Source of the DNA: Tannockella sp964372125
Lineage (GTDB): Bacteria; Bacillota_I; Bacilli_A; Erysipelotrichales; Coprobacillaceae
DNA length: 59,943 nucleotides
Direction: 5' to 3'
NCBI GenBank assembly: GCA_964372125.1
Contig: CAYJPL010000011.1
Span: 1 to 59,943 of the forward strand
Both the position numbers and the translations under genes were made by a program. The notes below the pieces were generated by a model, which saw only the letters and a list, made by a program, of their open reading frames with translations, was not told where the DNA came from and ran no database searches. Within the stretch, counting starts at the first letter, position 1. Every line of letters starts with the position of its first letter. Shown in pieces: positions 18,566-26,558 of the stretch.

Positions 18566-19099
18566 TTACCCTTGTTTTAAATCTTGGTATTCATGATACC
18601 AGTGTTCAGTAAATGATTTATCAAATGGTCCAGATTGTTTCTTTGCCATTTCAATTAACAAATCAAGCTGTCTATGTAAAATTTCATCTAACTTTTTGCC
18701 ATACCCCATTGCTTTAGCATGTTCCATGTACTCATCTTGATCTAAAATACGATATCGTTTATCCGGAAATACTTTTAAATCCAAATCATAATCAATATAT
18801 TTTAATGCCTCTCCATCATATAACGTTGGAGAAGCGATATTACAATAATAATATACCCCTGTTTTACGAATCATACAAATCACATTGTACCAATCGTGTT
18901 TTGGAAAATAACAGATTGCCGGTTCTCGTGTATGCCATACCCTACCATCAGATTCTGTTACTTGTGTACGATTATTTATTACAATAAAGTGCTCATCAGT
19001 TTCTTCTAACACAAAACCTCGCGACCAAGAACGATGTATACTACCATCATGTTTATAACAATGTATTAAAACTTTTTTTCCTTCAATTGTTTCCATCAT
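18566..19099 (-). CDS. ntdP: Nucleoside tri-/diphosphate phosphatase, DUF402 family
   Basis: The protein matches the DUF402 family of S. aureus Ntdp and B. subtilis YgaC, which hydrolyse nucleoside tri- and diphosphates. Family motifs visible are YKHDGSIHRSW near the N-terminus, DGRVWHTREPAICYFP, and YCNIASP with DYDLD in the metal-binding core. I place the start at 19099 (177 residues), where AGAGG lies 7 bases upstream. It is the first gene of the tsaE-tsaB-rimI-tsaD-rex-asnS run. A link between nucleotide hydrolysis and tRNA modification is suggested only by position. Confidence 0.88.
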   Translation of the reverse strand: MMETIEGKKVLIHCYKHDGSIHRSWSRGFVLEETDEHFIVINNRTQVTESDGRVWHTREPAICYFPKHDWYNVICMIRKTGVYYYCNIASPTLYDGEALKYIDYDLDLKVFPDKRYRILDQDEYMEHAKAMGYGKKLDEILHRQLDLLIEMAKKQSGPFDKSFTEHWYHEYQDLKQG

Positions 19100-19179
19100 T
19101 CTTATACCTCTTTCTATAACATTACTATTATACACAAATTAACCATGTTTTTAAAGTCAAATAAATCAACATATAAAAT

Positions 19180-19213
19180 TAAAAAGTACTCTTGAGATCA
19201 TCAAGAGTACTTA
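19180..19213 (-). terminator. Intrinsic terminator of thiT
   Basis: Perfect GTACTCTTGA / TCAAGAGTAC hairpin followed by five T on the minus strand, after the thiT stop codon. Confidence 0.88.
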
Positions 19214-19224
19214 ACTAAAATATT

Positions 19225-19740
19225 TTATCGTATCACTTTTTTTAAAGTTGGATATGTTAGCATGAAAAGCACAACACACGTAACCATTGTCGCAATATTA
19301 TATGGTAGGTTGTATGCAAGACTTCCTTGAAATGTATAACCAAATGCATACCATCCCACAAATACATGACAAGCAGTCTTAACTACCAATGCAAAGATTA
19401 TTCCTAACGGCAATCCAATTGTTTTTTCCTTGAACAAAGGAATCGCTGTTGAAAGAGCAATGACAATCATTGGGATAATATAATCAAAAAATAATGATGC
19501 CATACCATAATACGTTGAAAATCCTAATGCAAAATGTAACCCTAAACATATCATAGAAACAACTAACGCATATTTATATGATAGTAAGTATCCACATAAA
19601 AAGATAATCACTAATGAAAATGATATATTCCCTCCTTTTGGCATAGTTGGTGTTATTTGTGTGAGTGCTTCTAATACAACTTGCATCGCAGCAAACAGTG
19701 CACAATACACCATTGTTTTTGTTGTTAATTCAAACTTCAT
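19225..19740 (-). CDS. thiT: Thiamine ECF transporter S component
   Basis: A 171-residue membrane protein with about six hydrophobic segments. It fits the substrate-binding subunit of an energy-coupling-factor vitamin transporter. PKGGNISF and the FFDYIIP segment match the conserved ThiT regions. The TPP riboswitch and attenuator directly upstream show that thiamine status controls it, which supports ThiT over other S components. The shared ECF ATPases and T subunit are not in this window. AGGAGG precedes the start. Confidence 0.88.
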   Translation of the reverse strand: MKFELTTKTMVYCALFAAMQVVLEALTQITPTMPKGGNISFSLVIIFLCGYLLSYKYALVVSMICLGLHFALGFSTYYGMASLFFDYIIPMIVIALSTAIPLFKEKTIGLPLGIIFALVVKTACHVFVGWYAFGYTFQGSLAYNLPYNIATMVTCVVLFMLTYPTLKKVIR

Positions 19741-19778
19741 CTTTCTTCCTCCTATTTTTCAAAGAGCCTATTACAAAT

Positions 19779-19803
19779 AAAAAAGCTTTCTAGTAAGAAA
19801 GCC
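19779..19803 (-). terminator. Riboswitch-controlled terminator before thiT
   Basis: On the minus strand GGCTTTC and GAAAGC pair around TTACTA, followed by six T. It sits between the TPP aptamer and the thiT ribosome site, so it is the expression platform: ligand binding should favour termination. Confidence 0.85.
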
Positions 19804-19820
19804 TCAAAAAACATATTTGC

Positions 19821-19898
19821 TCTCTCTACGCTGGCATTATCCAGTTCAGATAGTAAGGGATTAGGTAAACCTATCTCAGCATGTCGCACCCCTGGCTC
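19821..19898 (-). ncRNA. TPP (thi-box) riboswitch aptamer
   Basis: The minus strand carries the conserved THI-element blocks in order: GGGGTGC, GCTGAGA, CTGAACTGGATAATGCCAG and CGTAGAGAG. This is the class that binds thiamine pyrophosphate. An intrinsic terminator follows and then thiT. Confidence 0.95.
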
Positions 19899-19904
19899 AT
19901 ATAT

Positions 19905-19933
19905 AGTATAACGTAGTTTTATGCATCATTCAA
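19905..19933 (-). promoter_or_regulatory. thiT/TPP riboswitch promoter
   Basis: TTGAAT (19928-19933), 17 bases, TATACT (19905-19910) on the minus strand. The -35 begins immediately after the stop codon of the upstream PemK-like gene. Confidence 0.8.
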
Positions 19934-20446
19934 TCAAAATAGTGTTTTTGTAATGAAGTTTAAAATTTCTTGTTGTTTAGTAATCACGTTACAAAACTCT
20001 TTGCGTAAATCTAAGCGTTGTAAATCGATTGCTCGTATATCACTAAGCTGTATTCTGCTTTTAGTATTTTCATCACCCATTTTTATGTTTATGTCCATCT
20101 CGAATTCCGTATTATGCGTTTCTTTTTTTATCGAAGTACACGGAACAACCAACATTTTATACCCTAAGTCTTTTACAACATAGCACCAGTGTCCATCCAT
20201 TAATTCTTTAGGGAATCCTCTGCCAATATTAAAGTAAGCCAGTTGGTGTTCTCTTGGTCTTTTATTTATACGATAATATGTATCATCTATAGAACCATTA
20301 TTTTTGGCTAAATGACAATAGAAATACTCTAGTTGACTCGTTAAATGAACAAGTGAATATCCGAATTTTTCAACATCATAATTCCCAGCCTTACAAAGTT
20401 TATTTAATGAATTTTGAACAATTTTTAAATCTGTCTCTATACTCAT
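19934..20446 (-). CDS. PemK/MazF-like family protein with N-terminal extension
   Basis: The 170-residue protein has a helical N-terminal ~65 residues of unknown role. A segment like the PemK/MazF fold follows, with GRGFPKELMDGHWCYVV, an expected strand LVVPCTSIKK, and SRIQLSDIRAIDLQRLDLR, similar to the conserved C-terminal strand and helix of MazF-type toxins. Such proteins cut RNA when free of antitoxin. No antitoxin-sized gene lies next to it on either side, so it is either an orphan or a non-toxic relative. Function is not proven by the sequence. Confidence 0.65.
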   Translation of the reverse strand: MSIETDLKIVQNSLNKLCKAGNYDVEKFGYSLVHLTSQLEYFYCHLAKNNGSIDDTYYRINKRPREHQLAYFNIGRGFPKELMDGHWCYVVKDLGYKMLVVPCTSIKKETHNTEFEMDINIKMGDENTKSRIQLSDIRAIDLQRLDLRKEFCNVITKQQEILNFITKTLF

Positions 20447-20538
20447 AATATACCTCCTGTTAAGGAATACAAATTTTCATTATAAATTACTTTTATTTTT
20501 ATGCTTATTTTCATATATTGGAATTCATTGAAAATTTA

Positions 20539-20567
20539 TTGCAAAAAAAATTCAGCTTACTTATAAT
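20539..20567 (+). promoter_or_regulatory. glmS promoter
   Basis: TTGCAA (20539-20544), 17 bases, TATAAT (20562-20567). The predicted transcript start falls just before the glmS ribozyme. Confidence 0.85.
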
Positions 20568-20591
20568 CTAATATGTTAAAGTGACATATAA

Positions 20592-20735
20592 AAATAAGCG
20601 CCAGGACTATACACAGTATAGTTGACGAGGTCTAAACTTATCGATTATTCGGCGGATGGTTTAGGGGTATGATACTACCCAAACGATGAACAAAAGTAAC
20701 AAGTAATTGTTTAACAAATTCATTTGGTATCCTCT
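20592..20735 (+). ncRNA. glmS ribozyme-riboswitch
   Basis: The 5' UTR of glmS contains the hallmark blocks AAGCGCC, GACGAGG, TATCGATTATTCGGCGGATG and a downstream pseudoknot region. Glucosamine-6-phosphate acts as coenzyme, the RNA cuts itself just before GCGCC near 20598, and the mRNA is then degraded. This is feedback control of the enzyme encoded downstream. Confidence 0.93.
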
Positions 20736-20769
20736 TTAACATAATACAATTAAATAGGAGGATTTTTTT

Positions 20770-22590
20770 ATGTGTGGAATCACAGCATTTACAGGTAGTA
20801 ACCAAGCCTTACCATTTTTATTACAGGGGCTTACTAAATTAGAGTATCGAGGATATGACTCTGCTGGTGTTTCAATCATTGAAAACCAAAACATCGTCAC
20901 AATCAAAGCAAAGGGGAGACTGCAAAACCTAGTTGACAAAATTGGTGCCAATGCACCAACTTCTACAATCGGTATAGGTCATACACGCTGGGCAACACAT
21001 GGTGTTCCAAGTGATGAAAATTCTCACCCACATACAAGTATGGATGGGAAAATTTCAATCGTTCATAACGGAATTATTGAAAATTACGTTGAACTAAAAG
21101 AAATGTTAATTGATAAAGGATATCAATTCGCATCACAAACTGATAGTGAAGTTGTAGTACATTTATTGTCAATGTACACTAAAGACATGACAATGCATGA
21201 AGCAATCAAAAAAGTTGTGACAGTTATTGAAGGAAGTTATGCACTTTGTATTATCGATAATTCATTAGAAAATACAATTTACATAACTAAAAAAGACAGT
21301 CCAATTGTACTAGGGTGTGATGGGGAAAATACATTTGCAGCAAGTGACATTCCTGCCATCTTAGAATATACTAAAGATGTATATTTTATGGAAGATTTCC
21401 AAGTTGCAACACTAACACCTGGTAATTTAGTTATTCAAAATCAAGATGACTCAATTATTGACTATTCATTTACAACAATCCCTTTTAGCCAAGAAGCTGC
21501 CAAAAAAGATGGTTATGATACTTTTATGTTAAAAGAGATTCATGATCAACCACGTGCTCTAAAAGAAACTTTACGTGGTAGAATTCAAAATGATTATTCT
21601 ATTTCACTTCCAGAACTTGAACCTTTAAAAGGACAATTTTCAAAATTCAATCGAGTATACTTTATTGCTTGTGGAACAGCATATCATGCATGTTTAAATG
21701 GTGCATCTATCTTGCAAAAGATAACTGGATTACCTGCAGTATGTCAAGTGGCTTCGGAATTCCGTTATGATGATCCGTTTATTGATGAAAACACACTTGC
21801 AATTTTTGCTTCACAATCAGGAGAAACTGCAGATACTCTTGCCGGACTTCGTTTAGCAAAAGAAAAAGGCGCTACTACATTAACAGTTGCTAACGTACTT
21901 GGGTCAACATTGGCTAGAGAGGCAAATTATACACTATATACTTTAGCTGGGCCAGAGATTGCAGTTGCTAGTACAAAAGCATATACAACTCAAGTTGCCT
22001 TATTAACATTGCTTTCATTATACATTAAACAAGATATGTCTGGAAAAAGCGAAGAACAAATAACAATTTGTAAACAATTATTAGATGTACCTACATTAGT
22101 TGGAAAACTTATTGAACAAAACGATACATATGAAAAATATGCATCATATTTATATGATCAACAAAGCGCATTCTATATTGGTAGAAATTTAGATTACGCA
22201 AGCGTAATGGAAGGTGCCCTTAAAATCAAAGAAGTTTCATATATTCAAGCCGATGCTTACATGGCAGGTGAACTAAAACATGGGTCAATTGCATTAATTG
22301 AACCAGGTAAAGTAGTCATTGCCCTTGCATGTCAACCACATGTTGCAAAAAAGACAATAAGCAACATTGAAGAAACGATCGCTCGTGGAGCTAGAGTTAT
22401 CTTATTTACAACAGAGGATATTAAAGTTGACAATATGGATGAGATTTACTATTTACCAAATGTACATCCAATCTTACAATCAATTTTAGTTGCAATTCCT
22501 TTACAATTTATTGCATATTATGTAGCTTGTGCTAAAGGATGCGATGTTGATAAACCTCGTAACCTTGCAAAATCTGTAACAGTAGAATAA
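20770..22590 (+). CDS. glmS: Glutamine--fructose-6-phosphate aminotransferase (isomerizing)
   Basis: It makes glucosamine 6-phosphate, the first committed step to UDP-GlcNAc and peptidoglycan. The 606-residue protein has the N-terminal glutamine amidohydrolase domain with nucleophile Cys2 (MCGITAFTG) and the HTRWATHG motif. Two SIS sugar isomerase domains follow (SQSGETADTL; ASTKAYTTQ) and the C-terminal KPRNLAKSVTVE tail. AGGAGG precedes the ATG. Control by the upstream self-cleaving ribozyme supports the call. Confidence 0.98.
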   Translation: MCGITAFTGSNQALPFLLQGLTKLEYRGYDSAGVSIIENQNIVTIKAKGRLQNLVDKIGANAPTSTIGIGHTRWATHGVPSDENSHPHTSMDGKISIVHNGIIENYVELKEMLIDKGYQFASQTDSEVVVHLLSMYTKDMTMHEAIKKVVTVIEGSYALCIIDNSLENTIYITKKDSPIVLGCDGENTFAASDIPAILEYTKDVYFMEDFQVATLTPGNLVIQNQDDSIIDYSFTTIPFSQEAAKKDGYDTFMLKEIHDQPRALKETLRGRIQNDYSISLPELEPLKGQFSKFNRVYFIACGTAYHACLNGASILQKITGLPAVCQVASEFRYDDPFIDENTLAIFASQSGETADTLAGLRLAKEKGATTLTVANVLGSTLAREANYTLYTLAGPEIAVASTKAYTTQVALLTLLSLYIKQDMSGKSEEQITICKQLLDVPTLVGKLIEQNDTYEKYASYLYDQQSAFYIGRNLDYASVMEGALKIKEVSYIQADAYMAGELKHGSIALIEPGKVVIALACQPHVAKKTISNIEETIARGARVILFTTEDIKVDNMDEIYYLPNVHPILQSILVAIPLQFIAYYVACAKGCDVDKPRNLAKSVTVE

Positions 22591-22594
22591 AAGT

Positions 22595-22622
22595 AAGCCG
22601 ATGCATACACATCGGCTTTTTT
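22595..22622 (+). terminator. Intrinsic terminator of glmS
   Basis: AAGCCGATG / CATCGGCTT hairpin followed by a T run, right after the glmS stop codon. Confidence 0.92.
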
Positions 22623-22639
22623 ATATGATATTTTATTGT

Positions 22640-22664
22640 AAAAAAAAAGCTATCTTTCGATAGC
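22640..22664 (-). terminator. Intrinsic terminator of rpsO
   Basis: GCTATC / GATAGC hairpin with a four-base loop, followed by eight T on the minus strand. Confidence 0.9.
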
Positions 22665-22671
22665 AATTTAA

Positions 22672-22938
22672 TTATCTTCTTAATCCTAATCTTTTGATTA
22701 ATGAAGCATATCTTTCAAGATCAGTATTTTTTAAATATTTTAATAAATCTCTTCTTTTACCAACTTTTTTTAATAACCCTCTGTTTGAGTGGAAATCTTT
22801 TGGATGTTGTTTGAAGTGACCATTTAATTTATTAATATCTGCAGTTAATACTGCGATTTGTACTTCTGGAGATCCTGTATCTCCTTCTTTTGTTGCATAT
22901 TCTTGCATGATTGCTGTTTTTTCTGCTTTTGTTAACAT
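22672..22938 (-). CDS. rpsO: 30S ribosomal protein S15
   Basis: This 88-residue protein binds 16S rRNA early in small-subunit assembly. The sequence is typical throughout: YATKEGDTGSPEVQIA, LNGHFKQHPKDFHSNRGLL and KRRDLLKYL. Length is normal. A strong promoter and a structured leader of about 65 bases precede it, which suggests autoregulation. It is a single-gene unit with its own terminator. Confidence 0.98.
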   Translation of the reverse strand: MLTKAEKTAIMQEYATKEGDTGSPEVQIAVLTADINKLNGHFKQHPKDFHSNRGLLKKVGKRRDLLKYLKNTDLERYASLIKRLGLRR

Positions 22939-22962
22939 TCTTTTATCCTCCTATATGTTTAA

Positions 22963-23024
22963 CTTAGCGAGCTCCAAGGTTTACGTTGAGTATTCAATAA
23001 ATCCTAGATACTGCCGCAACTAAG
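22963..23024 (-). promoter_or_regulatory. Structured rpsO leader, likely S15 autoregulatory element
   Basis: Between promoter and ribosome site, the minus strand can fold with a closing stem CTTAG / CTAAG and an inner arm GTTG...AGTAT / ATACT...CAAC. S15 represses its own mRNA through leader structures in several bacteria. That this leader works so is inference from position and fold. Confidence 0.6.
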
Positions 23025-23053
23025 ATTATATAGTTCATAGCCATATTTGTCAA
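23025..23053 (-). promoter_or_regulatory. rpsO promoter
   Basis: A consensus promoter on the minus strand: TTGACA (23048-23053), 17 bases, TATAAT (23025-23030). Confidence 0.92.
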
Positions 23054-23107
23054 TTATTATTTACAGTTTTTCGTAATTAAAAATATATAGTTTATAACTT
23101 TTTTACA

Positions 23108-23893
23108 CTACATTATACAATCAATCCACCCATGTTCTAAGCATGCCTTATATATACCATCATCTGTGTGATTAGGTGCAACATAATCTGCTTTTTGTTT
23201 TAATTCACTACATCCGTTATTCATTGCTATTCGATAAAATGGTTTTTCGAACATTACTATGTCATTTTCACCATCTCCAAACACGACAACTTCACTTGGA
23301 TCACCATTTACTCTTTTTAACATATTATATATTCCGTCAAGCTTTTCATCATGCTGAAAAAGTAAATATTCTTCTACGAAGCGAATGTGACCAAGTGACG
23401 TTTTTTCAAGAATTAAATGCTCATGACTACGTGGTATTGATATATAGATTTTATAGAAATCTTTTATGTTTTCTAATTGCAGATCTTTGTCATAATAGTA
23501 ATTTGTGAGTTCTTTTCGTTCGCCTACTTGTCGCACAAACAAATCGTCATTTGCATATACATCAATGCTATCATCACATGCAATCAGCACTCCATACCCT
23601 AAGTTTGCAGCTAGCTTACAAAGCTCTATTGCATGTTTCCTTTCTAGTGGTTTATTTTCTACTAATTTTTGATTTATAACAATTCCAGCCCCACCATTAC
23701 AAACCATATTTTCAATATCATTTTCGATACAAAAATCAATTGATTTATAATGTGCTCTACCTGTTGCTATTGCTACGAAGTGTCCTTTTTCTTTCAATTT
23801 TTTAAGTGTTTCCTTAGCAGATGGTACGATTGCATTTACAGAGTTATCAACTAATGTACCATCTATATCAAAGAAAAAATATTTTTTTATCAT
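23108..23893 (-). CDS. Cof-type HAD-superfamily hydrolase
   Basis: A 261-residue sugar-phosphate or nucleotide phosphatase of the Cof/IIB HAD class. Motif I is FFFDIDGTLVDN, motif II IATGRAH, and motifs III/IV end in VVFGDGENDIVMF. The large cap domain between them is of the C2 type. The substrate is unknown; relatives act on pyridoxal phosphate, FMN or sugar phosphates. It is transcribed alone and has a paralogue at 30030-30881. Confidence 0.9.
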   Translation of the reverse strand: MIKKYFFFDIDGTLVDNSVNAIVPSAKETLKKLKEKGHFVAIATGRAHYKSIDFCIENDIENMVCNGGAGIVINQKLVENKPLERKHAIELCKLAANLGYGVLIACDDSIDVYANDDLFVRQVGERKELTNYYYDKDLQLENIKDFYKIYISIPRSHEHLILEKTSLGHIRFVEEYLLFQHDEKLDGIYNMLKRVNGDPSEVVVFGDGENDIVMFEKPFYRIAMNNGCSELKQKADYVAPNHTDDGIYKACLEHGWIDCIM

Positions 23894-23976
23894 ATTTGTA
23901 TCTCCTTATACATTTTTTTCATTATAACAGTGCGAATACTTTAAATCAATATTGGACAATATAAATAAAAAACATA

Positions 23977-24010
23977 CAAAAAGGTATCAACAACTGATGT
24001 TGATACCTCT
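23977..24010 (-). terminator. Intrinsic terminator of the PEPCK-like gene
   Basis: Eleven-base perfect stem AGGTATCAACA / TGTTGATACCT followed by five T on the minus strand. Confidence 0.92.
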
Positions 24011-24015
24011 ATAAT

Positions 24016-25767
24016 TTATTCTTTTACTTGTTTAAGTTCATCTTCACCAGTAATATATTTCATTACTGTGATTGCAGCTTCTTGTGGTCCTTTATGTTCA
24101 AACCCTTTGATTCCTAAACGAGTACGTAATTGTCCTACTTCAACACCTTGATCAAACATGCGTTTGAAATATTCAAGTAAGATAGGTTCTGTTTGTTCTT
24201 CACGTTGTACTGGTCCAAATGGATTTGCAAAATAACTTTCTACTAATCCATCTTCAGTAGTTGTACCTTTTGCCATACGTGCACCTGCTCTAAATACTTT
24301 TACAGCCTCTTCTGGTGTCTTAAAGAAGTTTAATGATTCTCCTTCACCATCATAGTTGTTTGCGTATAAGAACATATCTACATCATGTTTTGCAACCACA
24401 TCACGGTAATTAGTGATTGGAATTACAATACGTGCATTTACTTTGTCTGGATTCATAAATACTGATCGGTCTAACTCTTTAAAGCTATAACCAGCATCTA
24501 AGTCATCTAGACGTACAAAAGCACCAATTTCAGTACCTGAAGTTTTTACTACTCCTTTATCATCTAATGATAAAAGCCCCATATCATCGTAAATAGTGAT
24601 TAAGTCACGAATATACGCTTGTCCAAATACTTTGATTTGTTCAATTGTTTCCGATTTACCTGCACCACTATCCCCCATTACAACGATATTTTTTTCTTCA
24701 CCAGTGTGTAGTGTTAATTTAACCATTGCACCATGGATTGGTAATTCTTTTTGATTGATTTTACGAACATTGTGTAATGTTAAAACCATTTTTTTCATAT
24801 ATCCAAAATAATCATAGTCATCACTTGCAGATAATTTTGCCACGATCATATCGTTTGCGTCATCTTGGTAGAATGCTTGATCACCTTTTCCATCTTCATA
24901 ACCATAAACATATAAAATGTCCGGTTTACGATTACGGTATTCTGATTCATCTGCTAACTGGAATAAGTTACATAATGTTACCCCTTGTGCCATGAATGAC
25001 ACATTAAAGTAAATAAATGCTAGTAAGTCTCCTACTTTAGCTGGATAACAGAACCATTGTTCTGGATCAAATTTTAAATCTTCAATTGGATTTGATTTAA
25101 CTTCTGGGAAAACACCATCACGTTTGTTACGTTTTGAATAAGTAATAAACGGTGGGTGAATAATAACTGTTTCAATGAATGGAATCGTATCTAGCGTACG
25201 ATATTCATACGGAAGGAATGTTCTAGTATTTGTCACACGTAACCCTGCATTTACCCCCGCAGTTACTTGACGATATACATTATGACGATATCCCAAAGCC
25301 GTTTCTTCAATAGAACGATACACTGATAATACTAATGATTCAAATTTATCTTGAGCATCTGCGAACTGAACGTTTTGATACCCGTGACTTGTTTTGTCAT
25401 TAAATACTACACTATAACGTTGTAGACGACGCCAATATAAGTATACTTCTTCAACAATTTTAATGAATTCATCACGATTTGCAAAATACCCTGATAAACC
25501 ATCATATGAAGCAGTTACCTCTTCTACTGACATTACTAATAATAATTTGAAGATTAAGCGTAAATCGCTCACTACTTCTGTTTGTTCTTTTTTTACCCCT
25601 GATAAGTACGAATAGATTGTATTTTCTTTTCGAAAGCACTCTTGTACAAATCCTTTTAATACTCTTGAAAATGATTCACTTTCAATTAATTCACAGCGAG
25701 ATTGACAATATTCTTCCGAGAAGTTTAATATTGCATTTCCTCTTGTAATGTTAAACTTATAAGCCAT
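24016..25767 (-). CDS. Divergent PEP carboxykinase-like P-loop protein
   Basis: A 583-residue protein whose C-terminal half looks like the PEPCK/HprK kinase fold. LPIHGAMVKLTL leads into a P-loop, VMGDSGAGKSETIE. RIVIPITNYRD, DVDMFLYANN, a GTTTEDG segment and YFANPFGP follow in the same order as in ATP-dependent PEPCK. However, the usual EGGCYAK region is replaced by GTEIGAFVRLDD, and the N-terminal ~300 residues show no PEPCK similarity that I can see. It may be an active carboxykinase variant, a protein kinase/phosphatase of the HprK kind, or something new. It is a single-gene unit with AAAGGGTGG before the start. Confidence 0.65.
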   Translation of the reverse strand: MAYKFNITRGNAILNFSEEYCQSRCELIESESFSRVLKGFVQECFRKENTIYSYLSGVKKEQTEVVSDLRLIFKLLLVMSVEEVTASYDGLSGYFANRDEFIKIVEEVYLYWRRLQRYSVVFNDKTSHGYQNVQFADAQDKFESLVLSVYRSIEETALGYRHNVYRQVTAGVNAGLRVTNTRTFLPYEYRTLDTIPFIETVIIHPPFITYSKRNKRDGVFPEVKSNPIEDLKFDPEQWFCYPAKVGDLLAFIYFNVSFMAQGVTLCNLFQLADESEYRNRKPDILYVYGYEDGKGDQAFYQDDANDMIVAKLSASDDYDYFGYMKKMVLTLHNVRKINQKELPIHGAMVKLTLHTGEEKNIVVMGDSGAGKSETIEQIKVFGQAYIRDLITIYDDMGLLSLDDKGVVKTSGTEIGAFVRLDDLDAGYSFKELDRSVFMNPDKVNARIVIPITNYRDVVAKHDVDMFLYANNYDGEGESLNFFKTPEEAVKVFRAGARMAKGTTTEDGLVESYFANPFGPVQREEQTEPILLEYFKRMFDQGVEVGQLRTRLGIKGFEHKGPQEAAITVMKYITGEDELKQVKE

Positions 25768-25857
25768 AAAACCACCCTTTCTAATCTAAAAATTAATAAT
25801 ATAAAATTATTACGGATATTCTACCACAAAAATACAACGTTGGAAACAATAAATAAG

Positions 25858-25889
25858 TAAAATAATAAGGACATTTGTCCTTATTATTA
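25858..25889 (-). terminator. Intrinsic terminator of the sortase operon
   Basis: AATAATAAGGAC / GTCCTTATTATT hairpin followed by T-rich sequence on the minus strand; it overlaps the sortase stop codon. Confidence 0.85.
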
Positions 25890-26546
25890 ATTTTCATTAG
25901 TGGTTGGTGCAATAATTGTACCCTTTGTCATTTTTGTGAATAAAATCATACGGTCTGGCGTAGCAACTTCATCCACTGGATAACAAGTAATTAAATTTAC
26001 CGAATAATTGTTACGATCTTTCCATACAACATCTTTCCATACATCTTCACCCTCAATATAAATATCTTTATCGACAATTTCATAAACATACGTATCGATA
26101 TCAGTTTCTATAATAAATTTCTCACCTGGCTGTAATGTTGGCATCAATGTAAACAATTGATAGTTATGAGCACCAATCGCAGTAATCCCTGTTTCTCCTA
26201 TCATTGACCAGTTAGTCTCTTTACTTAATGCGGTTACTTGCCAATTTTTATTTGCCTCACTACTTCCATATATAATGGGTAACTCATAAATATTCATTCC
26301 AGGGATTGTTATTGTTCCAATTTCTTCTCCATCTATATATATAGGTGCGTCACGCGTTATTTTTTTTATTGTAGTGTCATCCCAAACATCTTTGTATTTT
26401 TCAATAGTCGCTTCTGGATCTTGTTGGGCACCAGTAAAAGTCATCGGATTTGTTAATGATAAATAATAGCTTGTCAAAAATACAAAGCTAAAAATCATTC
26501 CAGATACAATTACGAATAACACTTTCTTTATATTTTTTAGTTTCAT
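25887..26546 (-). CDS. Sortase (class A/D type)
   Basis: This 219-residue transpeptidase has one N-terminal membrane anchor (about residues 9-30) and an extracellular catalytic domain. The triad is His127 (AIGAHNYQ), Cys188 (LITCYP) and Arg199 (PDRMILF). Sortases cut C-terminal sorting signals and attach surface proteins to the wall. The only sorting-signal candidate in the window is the adhesin at 55180. The gene follows the kinase-like membrane gene by 12 bases, so the two form an operon. Confidence 0.9.
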   Translation of the reverse strand: MKLKNIKKVLFVIVSGMIFSFVFLTSYYLSLTNPMTFTGAQQDPEATIEKYKDVWDDTTIKKITRDAPIYIDGEEIGTITIPGMNIYELPIIYGSSEANKNWQVTALSKETNWSMIGETGITAIGAHNYQLFTLMPTLQPGEKFIIETDIDTYVYEIVDKDIYIEGEDVWKDVVWKDRNNYSVNLITCYPVDEVATPDRMILFTKMTKGTIIAPTTNEN

Positions 26547-26558
26547 ACTTCACTACCC

